Origin: Dehalococcoidia bacterium
GTDB lineage: Bacteria > Chloroflexota > Dehalococcoidia > Dehalococcoidales > UBA1222
Direction of reading: 5' to 3'
Assembly (NCBI GenBank): GCA_009786345.1
Contig: WQTJ01000072.1
Coordinates: 1-5,160, forward strand
Length of the DNA stretch: 5,160 nt
The first letter of the stretch is position 1. Every line of letters begins with the position of its first letter. The notes beneath the pieces are model-generated. The model worked only from the letters and a program-made list of their open reading frames with translations, was not told the origin of the DNA and did no database searches. Shown in pieces: positions 1 to 4,501 of the stretch. The position numbers were made by a program, and so were the translations under genes.

Positions 1-125
1 TTGTGATTTTTGGTGTTCCAACCTTATTAAATCACTTCTGAGCTGCCTCTTGTTTTGTTTCCAAAAAGTCCTACATTAATTTTACACCGAGTTCATGAAG
101 ATCTAGAAAGCCGCAGGAAAAACAG
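1..125. other. Non-coding stretch downstream of the tRNA pair
   Basis: I find no gene here. All frames on both strands are broken by stops within short distances. It lies downstream of the minus-strand tRNA-Arg, so a terminator would be expected, but I see no GC-rich hairpin followed by a T-run on that strand. The only structure is a weak, distant complementarity between TTTTTGG near 7-13 and CCAAAAA near 61-67. The stretch could include the end of a feature lying to the left of the window. Confidence 0.5.
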
Positions 126-203
126 TGGCGCGCTTGGTGGGGCTCGAACCCACGACCTCAGCCTTCGCAGGGCTGCGCTCTAATCCAACTGAGCTACAAG
201 CGC
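126..203 (-). tRNA. tRNA-Arg (anticodon GCG)
   Basis: The minus strand folds into a complete cloverleaf. The acceptor GCGCTTG pairs perfectly with CAAGCGC, followed by discriminator G and an encoded CCA. The anticodon arm is CAGCC-CTGCGAA-GGCTG, so the loop gives U33 and anticodon GCG, reading CGC and probably CGU arginine codons. The T arm is GTGGG-TTCGAGC-CCCAC. It lies 18 nt downstream of tRNA-Leu on the same strand, with no promoter in the gap, so the two are probably one transcript. The anticodon has G34 rather than the A34 that most bacteria edit to inosine in this tRNA. Confidence 0.95.
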
Positions 204-221
204 TTATCTTTTTGCTGCCGA

Positions 222-307
222 TGGTGCCGAAGGAGAGATTTGAACTCTCATACCCTTTCGAGTACTACGCCCTGAACGTAGCGCGTCTGCCATTCCGCCA
301 CTTCGGC
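222..307 (-). tRNA. tRNA-Leu (anticodon CAG)
   Basis: The minus strand gives a class II tRNA of 86 nt including an encoded CCA. Acceptor GCCGAAG pairs with CTTCGGC, with discriminator A as expected for leucine. The anticodon arm CTACG-TTCAGGG-CGTAG gives anticodon CAG, which reads CUG. A long variable arm (about TACTCGAAAGGGTAT) precedes the T arm GAGAG-TTCAAAT-CTCTC. It is the first gene of a two-tRNA transcript with tRNA-Arg and sits a few nucleotides downstream of the predicted start of a consensus promoter. Confidence 0.96.
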
Positions 308-319
308 AACAACTATGAA

Positions 320-348
320 ATTATAATGGCGAAGCTTGGTAGTGTCAA
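320..348 (-). promoter_or_regulatory. Consensus sigma-70 promoter of the tRNA-Leu/tRNA-Arg unit
   Basis: On the minus strand, -35 TTGACA (348-343) and -10 TATAAT (325-320) are separated by exactly 17 bp, a perfect match to the housekeeping consensus. The predicted start, near 313, is about six nucleotides before the tRNA-Leu 5' end, leaving a very short 5' leader for RNase P to remove. Confidence 0.9.
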
Positions 349-413
349 CGAAGCAAATAGAAAAAACCAAAGAGCCACACACACTTTGACGAATACCACA
401 ACCATTTTCCATG

Positions 414-442
414 TTGACTGAGATTGAGCCATAACATAAAAT
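414..442 (+). promoter_or_regulatory. Promoter of the FmdB-like/DUF763 operon
   Basis: TTGACT (414-419) and TAAAAT (437-442) are separated by 17 bp. Transcription should start near 449-450, leaving a leader of only about 8-9 nt before the ATG at 458. The promoter diverges from the tRNA promoter about 70 bp away. Confidence 0.7.
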
Positions 443-457
443 ATTCAAGAGAAAGCT

Positions 458-691
458 ATGCCAATTTACGAATATAACTGTCCAACCTGCCGATCTAAGT
501 TCGAGTTGTTACGCCCCATAAGTCAGTCGGATGAAAAAGCCGAATGCCCTACATGCGGCAAGCTTTCAGTGCGCGCTATATCACGTTTCTCCTGCCTCAC
601 CAAAGATGATACGGGTTTTACCGCGCATATAGGCGGCTCATCTTGTAGCGGATGTCATTCTTCTTCATGCAGCTCATGCTGCGCAAGCTAG
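458..691 (+). CDS. FmdB-family zinc-ribbon protein
   Basis: A 77-residue protein that opens with MPIYEYNC, the signature start of the FmdB/CxxC_CXXC_SSSS putative regulatory family. The zinc ribbon is visible as two CPTC knuckles, C8/C11 and C30/C33, which should bind one Zn ion. Beyond it come a single C46 and a Ser/Cys-rich tail holding C63, C66, C71, C74 and C75. Family members are small cytosolic proteins, named after a regulator of amide-metabolism genes in Methylophilus. Most have no proven function, and the regulatory label is by homology only. A purine-rich AAGAGA just before the ATG is a weak ribosome site. A promoter lies at 414-442, and the DUF763 gene starts 10 nt after the stop, so the two are very likely one operon. 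Assignment to the family is firm; biochemical role is unknown. Confidence 0.9.
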   Translation: MPIYEYNCPTCRSKFELLRPISQSDEKAECPTCGKLSVRAISRFSCLTKDDTGFTAHIGGSSCSGCHSSSCSSCCAS

Positions 692-704
692 GAGTTCATC
701 AATG
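690..704 (+). promoter_or_regulatory. Ribosome binding site of the DUF763 gene, overlapping the upstream stop
   Basis: AGGAG at 690-694 shares bases with the TAG stop of the FmdB-like gene (689-691) and lies seven nucleotides before the ATG at 702. This fixes the start and suggests coupled translation of the two genes. Confidence 0.8.
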
Positions 705-1799
705 CCCGTCTTCTCGGCGCAGAAAAGTGGACAAGCCAACCTACCCCTGCATTACGGGCAAGCACCTCCTTGGCTTTTCCAACGTATGGTCAACCTTTCA
801 AAGCAAATAACGCTGGCTATTGTTGATGAATACGGCCCCGAAGAGATGCTGCACCGAATATCCCATCCATGCTGGTTTCAAGCGTTGGGATGCGTGCTGG
901 GTTTTGACTGGCACTCAAGCGGTGTTACCACTACCGTCTGCGGAGCAATCAAGGCAGGGATCAACGGTATTGAGAAAGACTTGGGGTTCTTCGCTGCTGG
1001 CAGCAAAGGCGGCACATCTCGTCGCACACCAAGCGAGCTAACCAATTGGGGGCAGGTGCTATCTTTGGACTCAGCACCACAAATATACGCCAGCCGCATG
1101 TCGGCTAAGGTTGACTCTGCTGCCATACAAGATGGTTATCAGCTTTATCATCATGCATTCTTTTTTACAAATTCCGGTTCTTGGGTTGTGGTACAGCAAG
1201 GCATGAACAAGAACACGCACTATGCCAGACGCTACCATTGGCTAGGTGAAAAAGTACAAGATTTTGTAAATGAGCCGCACTCAGGAGTATCATCACAGGC
1301 AAAAAGCATAGCACTTGACTTAGCAGCAGAACAAAGCGCCAATGCCCGCAAGACCATAGCTGACATCGCATGCCATGAAAAACCTGGGACATTACTAGCG
1401 CAACTAAAAAGGTTATCCACTTTGACACTGACGGCACGCCATGACCTGCGTCCTTCAGACATGTGCATGGACAGTTTGCAAAAAATACTGTTAAGGGCAC
1501 ATGAACAGCAGCCGGCTAATTTTGAACAGTTATTGGGGCTTCATGGCGTCGGGCCCAAAACTATCCGTGCGCTATCGTTAATTTCTGAAATTATCCACGG
1601 TGTGGCCCCTGCCTACCGCGATCCGGCACGCTACAGCTTTGCTCATGGCGGCAAGGATGGTATTCCTTATCCCATAGACCGAAGCACTTATGATGAATCG
1701 ATTGAATACCTTGCACGTATGTTACAAAAAACATATTTGGAAAAGGCGGAAAAACAAGCAGCAACCATGCGCTTGGACAAGCTACGCGCCGATAATTAA
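702..1799 (+). CDS. DUF763 (COG1415) family protein with helix-hairpin-helix
   Basis: A 365-residue soluble protein that I recognise as the DUF763 family, known mainly from archaea and some deep-branching or thermophilic bacteria. It appears full length. Signature blocks are a Gly/Leu-rich N-terminal segment with PLHYG (15-19), FDWHSSGVTTTVCGA (68-82), a Lys/Gly/Ser-rich loop near 100-107, QQGMN (165-169), ARRYHW (175-180) and EPHSGV (191-196). At about 277-290 the sequence LLGLHGVGPKTIRA is a helix-hairpin-helix motif, the kind that binds DNA backbone in repair proteins and nucleases. Conserved His, Asp and Glu residues in the N-terminal two thirds could form an active site, but no catalytic family is identifiable by eye. 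The start at ATG 702 is supported by AGGAG. The gene is downstream in an operon with the FmdB-like zinc ribbon. A DNA-related role is inference; no function is established to my knowledge. Confidence 0.9.
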   Translation: MPVFSAQKSGQANLPLHYGQAPPWLFQRMVNLSKQITLAIVDEYGPEEMLHRISHPCWFQALGCVLGFDWHSSGVTTTVCGAIKAGINGIEKDLGFFAAGSKGGTSRRTPSELTNWGQVLSLDSAPQIYASRMSAKVDSAAIQDGYQLYHHAFFFTNSGSWVVVQQGMNKNTHYARRYHWLGEKVQDFVNEPHSGVSSQAKSIALDLAAEQSANARKTIADIACHEKPGTLLAQLKRLSTLTLTARHDLRPSDMCMDSLQKILLRAHEQQPANFEQLLGLHGVGPKTIRALSLISEIIHGVAPAYRDPARYSFAHGGKDGIPYPIDRSTYDESIEYLARMLQKTYLEKAEKQAATMRLDKLRADN

Positions 1800-1913
1800 A
1801 CCCTCCATCTCCATATTCTCTCTTCCCCTTCTATATTCTTTACCGCATCTTTACCATTGTGTGCATATAATAGTGTCATAATGAAAGTAAAGTTCAGACA
1901 AGGGCGGTGAAAA
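1800..1913 (+). other. Pyrimidine-rich gap and leader of the small ORF
   Basis: No gene is evident. About 1801-1840 is strikingly C/T-rich on the plus strand with few purines, and I see no hairpin-plus-T-run terminator for the DUF763 operon. The second half carries a -10 box and the probable 5' leader of the small ORF that follows. Confidence 0.5.
1866..1871 (+). promoter_or_regulatory. Probable -10 box of the 37-codon gene
   Basis: TATAAT, a perfect -10 hexamer, with TG four bases upstream (TGCATATAAT). No good -35 is seen at 16-18 bp; TTTACC lies 21 bp upstream. The predicted start near 1878 gives a leader of about 36 nt before the ATG at 1914. Confidence 0.5.
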
Positions 1914-2027
1914 ATGAACAAAGTACGACAAAGCACCATAAGCAAAGCTCTGTTCAAGCTGAAATGGTTTTTCTGGTCCTCAGAGAGGCGCTATGCCTAT
2001 CTTTGGAATCGAACATGCAGCAGATGA
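1914..2027 (+). CDS. Small basic hypothetical protein, 37 residues
   Basis: The ORF begins MNKVRQSTISKALFKLKW and ends ...AYLWNRTCSR, stopping at TGA 2025-2027. It is strongly basic and aromatic, with three Trp, three Phe and two Tyr, and could form an amphipathic helix around residues 8-22; there is no convincing full membrane span. The case for a real gene comes from context: a TATAAT box about 43 bp upstream, the purine-rich AGGGCGGTGA directly before the ATG (the GGTGA core is only 3 nt away, rather close), and a perfect palindrome about 24 nt after the stop. I do not recognise the protein. The alternative is a small RNA of roughly 200 nt in which this reading frame is incidental. Codon evidence is too slight to decide. 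Confidence 0.5.
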   Translation: MNKVRQSTISKALFKLKWFFWSSERRYAYLWNRTCSR

Positions 2028-2050
2028 TATCATATTTCAAACATAGCATC

Positions 2051-2084
2051 TAACAATGACAGTTTTACAAAACTGTCATTGTTA
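2051..2084. terminator. Perfect palindrome, probable bidirectional terminator
   Basis: TAACAATGACAGTTTT (2051-2066) and its exact reverse complement (2069-2084) flank a 2-base centre, giving 16 bp arms without a mismatch. It lies between the plus-strand small ORF and the end of the minus-strand DUF1461 gene, 13 bp before that gene's stop codon, where convergent transcripts must end. In RNA the likely form is a GACAG/CTGTC-centred stem with an A/U-rich loop. The T-tracts that follow on each side are poor and the stem is AT-rich, so it is not a textbook intrinsic terminator. A protein-binding palindrome is the alternative. Confidence 0.6.
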
Positions 2085-2096
2085 ATTTAAGCCACT

Positions 2097-2807
2097 TTAC
2101 ACTAATGGGAGTGTTTCCTCGCGGCGACGAAGATTCCTCAATATCAGCCATCCAGCTCCTGCCACCAGCAATCCAAGCACTACAACTACCAGCCCGACTA
2201 GCAATACCGCATCAGCCCAAAAATCCTGCGGGAACATAACCACCATATGGTCATATGGAGAAAATTCATAGTTGCCTTGCGGGAAAAATGTCTCGTGAAA
2301 TTTGGTAAAAAACCAATCAAAACTGGTGACAGCAAACAACCCCAGAAATGCCAGTAACCCAAGCGTTAACAGTCCGCCGCACCAAGCACCTCTTGCCAAC
2401 TCCCATGACACCTTAACTCGGTCTTTCCACCAAAGCATTACTGCATAAAACAGGATATACACCGCAGAAATCAAGCATATCCAATAATTCAGTCTCAGCA
2501 ACCCTTTGACATCTTTCATATGGGCTATGTCATCTAAATCATACAGCGGTCCGGTATGCCCATTGTCATAGGTCACATTGATATCAAGATATTTCTGGTT
2601 TGGATTGTTAAAATAGGCGATTAATTCCTGCGCCGCACGTTTCAACTCCGCATCAGAAAGCTCCATTTCAGAAGCAACCTCATATTTGTCAAAGCCAGAA
2701 GTATAAACCCACAGGCTATTAAAAGCCCCTCCTATCGTACTAGAAAGAAGCATCAACGGCACGCATAACACAAATAACCATCGCGACAAAACACGCACTC
2801 TATTCAT
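2097..2807 (-). CDS. DUF1461/TIGR01906 integral membrane protein, candidate Lit-type lipoprotein intramolecular transacylase
   Basis: A 236-residue protein with four predicted membrane helices, at about 9-31, 106-126, 143-165 and 201-223, and a large polar loop (32-105) between the first two. It matches the TIGR01906/DUF1461 family in layout and motifs: HMKDVK (96-101) just before helix 2, and FHETFFPQG (170-178) with a FPQDFW block (192-197) in the second outer loop. In Firmicutes, members named Lit move an acyl chain within a lipoprotein from the diacylglycerol to the N-terminal cysteine, making the lyso form, and two conserved extracytoplasmic histidines are essential; H96 and H171 are the obvious equivalents here. 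The substrate would be diacylglyceryl lipoprotein in the membrane. This gene is not E. coli lit, an unrelated protease. The ATG at 2807 lies about seven bases after a TAGAAT -10 element, so the mRNA may be leaderless. Family call firm, enzymatic role inferred. Confidence 0.75.
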   Translation of the reverse strand: MNRVRVLSRWLFVLCVPLMLLSSTIGGAFNSLWVYTSGFDKYEVASEMELSDAELKRAAQELIAYFNNPNQKYLDINVTYDNGHTGPLYDLDDIAHMKDVKGLLRLNYWICLISAVYILFYAVMLWWKDRVKVSWELARGAWCGGLLTLGLLAFLGLFAVTSFDWFFTKFHETFFPQGNYEFSPYDHMVVMFPQDFWADAVLLVGLVVVVLGLLVAGAGWLILRNLRRREETLPLV

Positions 2808-2813
2808 CGCTTC

Positions 2814-2819
2814 ATTCTA
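2814..2819 (-). promoter_or_regulatory. Candidate -10 box for the DUF1461 gene
   Basis: On the minus strand TAGAAT is preceded directly by TG and ends seven bases before the A of the ATG at 2807, so the start point would be at or next to the start codon. No good -35 at 16-18 bp is visible. Confidence 0.4.
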
Positions 2820-2837
2820 CAGTGCACCCTGCAAAAA

Positions 2838-2846
2838 TGCTACAAT
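2838..2846 (+). promoter_or_regulatory. Extended -10 promoter of the YkgJ-like gene
   Basis: TGCTACAAT fits the extended -10 pattern TGnTAnAAT, and the longer string TGCTACAATGG recurs in front of smpB (4488-4498). There is no clear -35. Transcription would start near 2853-2854. That is inside the gene if ATG 2845 is the start, but falls exactly on an in-frame GTG at 2854, which suggests a leaderless mRNA. Confidence 0.45.
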
Positions 2847-3294
2847 GGCAACTGTGAACATCGATAACCCAGCCTGCACAGAGAACAACATCTCCTCATC
2901 TTGTTTCCGTTGCGGCGAATGCTGCACCAGATATCAAGCACTGGTAGAAGAAGCGGAAATCCAGCGCATTGCTGATTATCTGGGAATCTCAACCAAAAAA
3001 TTCAAAATTGAATATACCGACCCACGCTGGCCTATCCAAGGTAAATTCTTGTTGAGCCACCGCGACAATATCGGTTGCATCTTTCTTATACAACACGACA
3101 AAGAGTTTTTGTGCTCAATACACGCAGTCAAACCACACCCATGTCAAGACTGGACAGCCGCATTATCGCGTAAAGAATGTCGTCACGGGCTGAGCAAAGT
3201 ATGGAACTTAACGATAAGCGATACTGGAGAAATCTGTGGGACGGAACACGATAAAGAGGCTTTCACGAAGCATATTACGTCTATTTCAGCATAG
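2845..3294 (+). CDS. YkgJ-family cysteine-cluster (putative zinc/iron-chelating) protein
   Basis: As drawn from ATG 2845, a 149-residue soluble protein. The signature of the YkgJ/CxxCxxCC family is at C20, C23, C26, C27 (CFRCGECC), followed by C78 (GCIFL), C90 and the LCSIHAVKPHPC block ending at C100. Together these should bind a metal, either zinc or an iron-sulfur cluster; the family is annotated as putative zinc- or iron-chelating and no reaction is established. A further C112 lies beyond the core. No Shine-Dalgarno precedes ATG 2845, and that codon overlaps the -10 box. GTG at 2854 is the better start on promoter geometry and would remove only three residues, leaving all cysteines. The gene diverges from the DUF1461 gene and converges on the PAP2 gene with 18 bp between stops, so it appears monocistronic. 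Confidence 0.85.
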   Translation: MATVNIDNPACTENNISSSCFRCGECCTRYQALVEEAEIQRIADYLGISTKKFKIEYTDPRWPIQGKFLLSHRDNIGCIFLIQHDKEFLCSIHAVKPHPCQDWTAALSRKECRHGLSKVWNLTISDTGEICGTEHDKEAFTKHITSISA

Positions 3295-3312
3295 ATGAGG
3301 CACCAGCCAGCG

Positions 3313-3945
3313 TCAGCCCATTACGTATAAGCCTTTCATAATCCATTGCAACAGACGTAGCAGTATTTTGAAAAACCAAAACATGAAATAAATCACTCCT
3401 ACCGCCACGACAGCAATAGCAAACCCTCCCAGAATATCAGAAGGATAATGTATCCCAACGTAAATGCGTGATACACATACCAGTAAAGCCATAAGCAAAA
3501 GCCATGTGCCCGCCTTGCGGTTCATGAACCACACAGCCAATGCCAGCCCAAACACAGCCGCTGCCATGTTTGAAGGGAAAGAAGGATCGTGAGGAAAGTA
3601 GAAATTATGCACCACAGAAGGTCCAAACACCTCAAACGGACGGGGGCGGTTGAAAATTGAATACAACAGTGTGCCTTCATAATCTGCTTTGCCCACTATT
3701 GTGATAATAGGTATTGAAGCAAAACCACTAGCAGTGCCAAGGCTAGCCATAGCCTTGAGTACAGCTATCTGATTGCGAGCCCGATCAGCTGGATTACGCA
3801 CACCAAACCACATACCAACCAGCACCAAGCACATGACAACCAGCATAAAATAGTCGTTGGCAAGGCCGCTAACAATACGGTCAATGGAATCAACATGTCC
3901 GCCGAGGTTGTTTATCCAAGTAAAAAGCTTCTCGTCGAAACTCAC
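3313..3945 (-). CDS. PAP2-superfamily membrane protein with degenerate active-site motifs
   Basis: I place the start at GTG 3945, giving 210 residues: AAGGAG lies six bases upstream and the GTG overlaps the stop of the upstream gene as GTGA. In-frame extension to TTG 4047 is possible but would overlap that gene by about 100 bp. The fold is PAP2 (type 2 phosphatidic acid or undecaprenyl-diphosphate phosphatase), with helices near 33-50, 64-84, 126-142, 147-163 and 171-195. Motif C3 is intact: SRIYVGIHYPSD (159-170), with R160 and nucleophile H166. Motif C1 ends NRPRP (99-103), but Tyr95 stands where the KX6RP lysine belongs. Motif C2 reads PSNM (124-127) in place of PSGH, so the catalytic acid-base His is Met. 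Activity is therefore doubtful, or the protein belongs to a divergent subgroup. It would act on lipid phosphates at the outer membrane face if active. Confidence 0.85.
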   Translation of the reverse strand: MSFDEKLFTWINNLGGHVDSIDRIVSGLANDYFMLVVMCLVLVGMWFGVRNPADRARNQIAVLKAMASLGTASGFASIPIITIVGKADYEGTLLYSIFNRPRPFEVFGPSVVHNFYFPHDPSFPSNMAAAVFGLALAVWFMNRKAGTWLLLMALLVCVSRIYVGIHYPSDILGGFAIAVVAVGVIYFMFWFFKILLRLLQWIMKGLYVMG

Positions 3946-4412
3946 TCCGCTCTCCTTACCCAACGCCGCCAAAAGGCTTGAAACCATGTAATCTCTTTGA
4001 GAGCTTCTATACCTTGTGCCTGTGTCCGGTTGTGTCGCAGTTGCCAATGATTAATGATAGAGGACAAAAACAAGCTGAATAACCCAGCAGCAAGAGTACT
4101 CAAGACAAACAATCCTGCCTGTTCTGATCCTTCTATAATACCCACCTCGTTATATGAGTTCCACATAAAAAGATACGCCAGTGAGGGCACCACTGTTATA
4201 ACAGCAAAAAGATAACTAAAATACAGAGGAGTTATAGTCCAATAGTAATGTGACGGCCAAAGACGTACACGGGCCTTGCACAGAATAAACAATAACCCGC
4301 ATAACCCCGCATGAGCTGATGCAACCTGAATAATACCCAGCACTGCAGCAAAAACTACTACACTATATCGCCAAACTAAACCCACTGTTTGAAGTTCAAC
4401 TACATTATCCAA
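3942..4412 (-). CDS. Hypothetical small integral membrane protein
   Basis: I do not recognise this 156-residue protein. Hydrophobic segments lie at about 13-31, 35-46 (short), 60-84 and 99-120, giving three or four membrane helices, and the C-terminus is positive (WRRWVRRAE), which suggests a cytoplasmic tail. There are no conserved catalytic motifs that I can see. The first codon is uncertain: TTG 4412 has AGAGAG seven bases upstream; GTG 4385 would give a 147-residue version that still keeps all helices. Its stop overlaps the GTG of the PAP2 gene, so the two proteins are made from one message with coupled translation and may work together in the membrane. A candidate promoter is at 4455-4484. 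Function unknown. Confidence 0.7.
   Translation of the reverse strand: MDNVVELQTVGLVWRYSVVVFAAVLGIIQVASAHAGLCGLLFILCKARVRLWPSHYYWTITPLYFSYLFAVITVVPSLAYLFMWNSYNEVGIIEGSEQAGLFVLSTLAAGLFSLFLSSIINHWQLRHNRTQAQGIEALKEITWFQAFWRRWVRRAE
3943..3957 (-). promoter_or_regulatory. Ribosome binding site and GTGA overlap that set the PAP2 start
   Basis: On the minus strand AAGGAG (3957-3952) is followed after six bases by GTG (3945-3943). The last two bases of GTG and the next A form the TGA stop of the upstream gene (3944-3942). This is the classic four-base overlap of translationally coupled genes. Confidence 0.85.
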
Positions 4413-4454
4413 AAGCTAACTCTCTAATCTATAAGTTCAAGCACAGATTGGACT

Positions 4455-4484
4455 TATATATACTTACTAGCTAGGCTGTGTAAA
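4455..4484 (-). promoter_or_regulatory. Candidate promoter of the membrane-protein pair
   Basis: On the minus strand TTTACA (4484-4479) is followed after 16 or 18 bp by TATATA within a TATATATAAG tract. The start would be near 4450, about 38 bases before TTG 4412. It lies back to back with the smpB promoter. Confidence 0.4.
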
Positions 4485-4487
4485 TTG

Positions 4488-4496
4488 TGCTACAAT
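4488..4496 (+). promoter_or_regulatory. Extended -10 promoter of smpB
   Basis: TGCTACAAT matches TGnTAnAAT and is the same element as before the YkgJ-like gene. No clear -35. The predicted start falls at about 4502-4503, directly on the ATG of smpB, so the mRNA is probably leaderless. Confidence 0.5.
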
Positions 4497-4501
4497 GGAA
4501 A

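Noticed and set aside
1..125. Possible integration site or element end next to the tRNA-Arg gene.
   Set aside because: No integrase, no repeat of the tRNA 3' end and no element genes are visible; the flank is too short to judge.
125..448. Open reading frames on both strands across the tRNA pair (plus 125-421, minus 248-448).
   Set aside because: They run through two complete tRNA genes. The plus-strand translation contains GLEPTTSAF and KERFELS, the well-known spurious peptides read from antisense tRNA sequence.
820..1500. Alternative-frame ORFs inside the DUF763 gene (plus 820-1041; minus 878-1126, 1165-1500 and 1232-1468).
   Set aside because: They lie in shadow frames of a conserved protein, have no ribosome site or promoter, and their translations resemble nothing known.
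3295..3312. Shared terminator between the convergent YkgJ-like and PAP2 genes.
   Set aside because: The 18 bp gap and its flanks show only short GGCTG repeats and no stable hairpin with a T-run.
3946..4047. Upstream in-frame extension of the PAP2 protein to TTG 4047 (or ATG 3987).
   Set aside because: It would overlap the preceding membrane-protein gene deeply. GTG 3945 has AAGGAG at six bases and forms a GTGA overlap with the upstream stop.
4487..4501. Longer smpB beginning at GTG 4487.
   Set aside because: These bases form the -10 promoter element and would not be transcribed. ATG 4502 gives the usual SmpB N-terminus.
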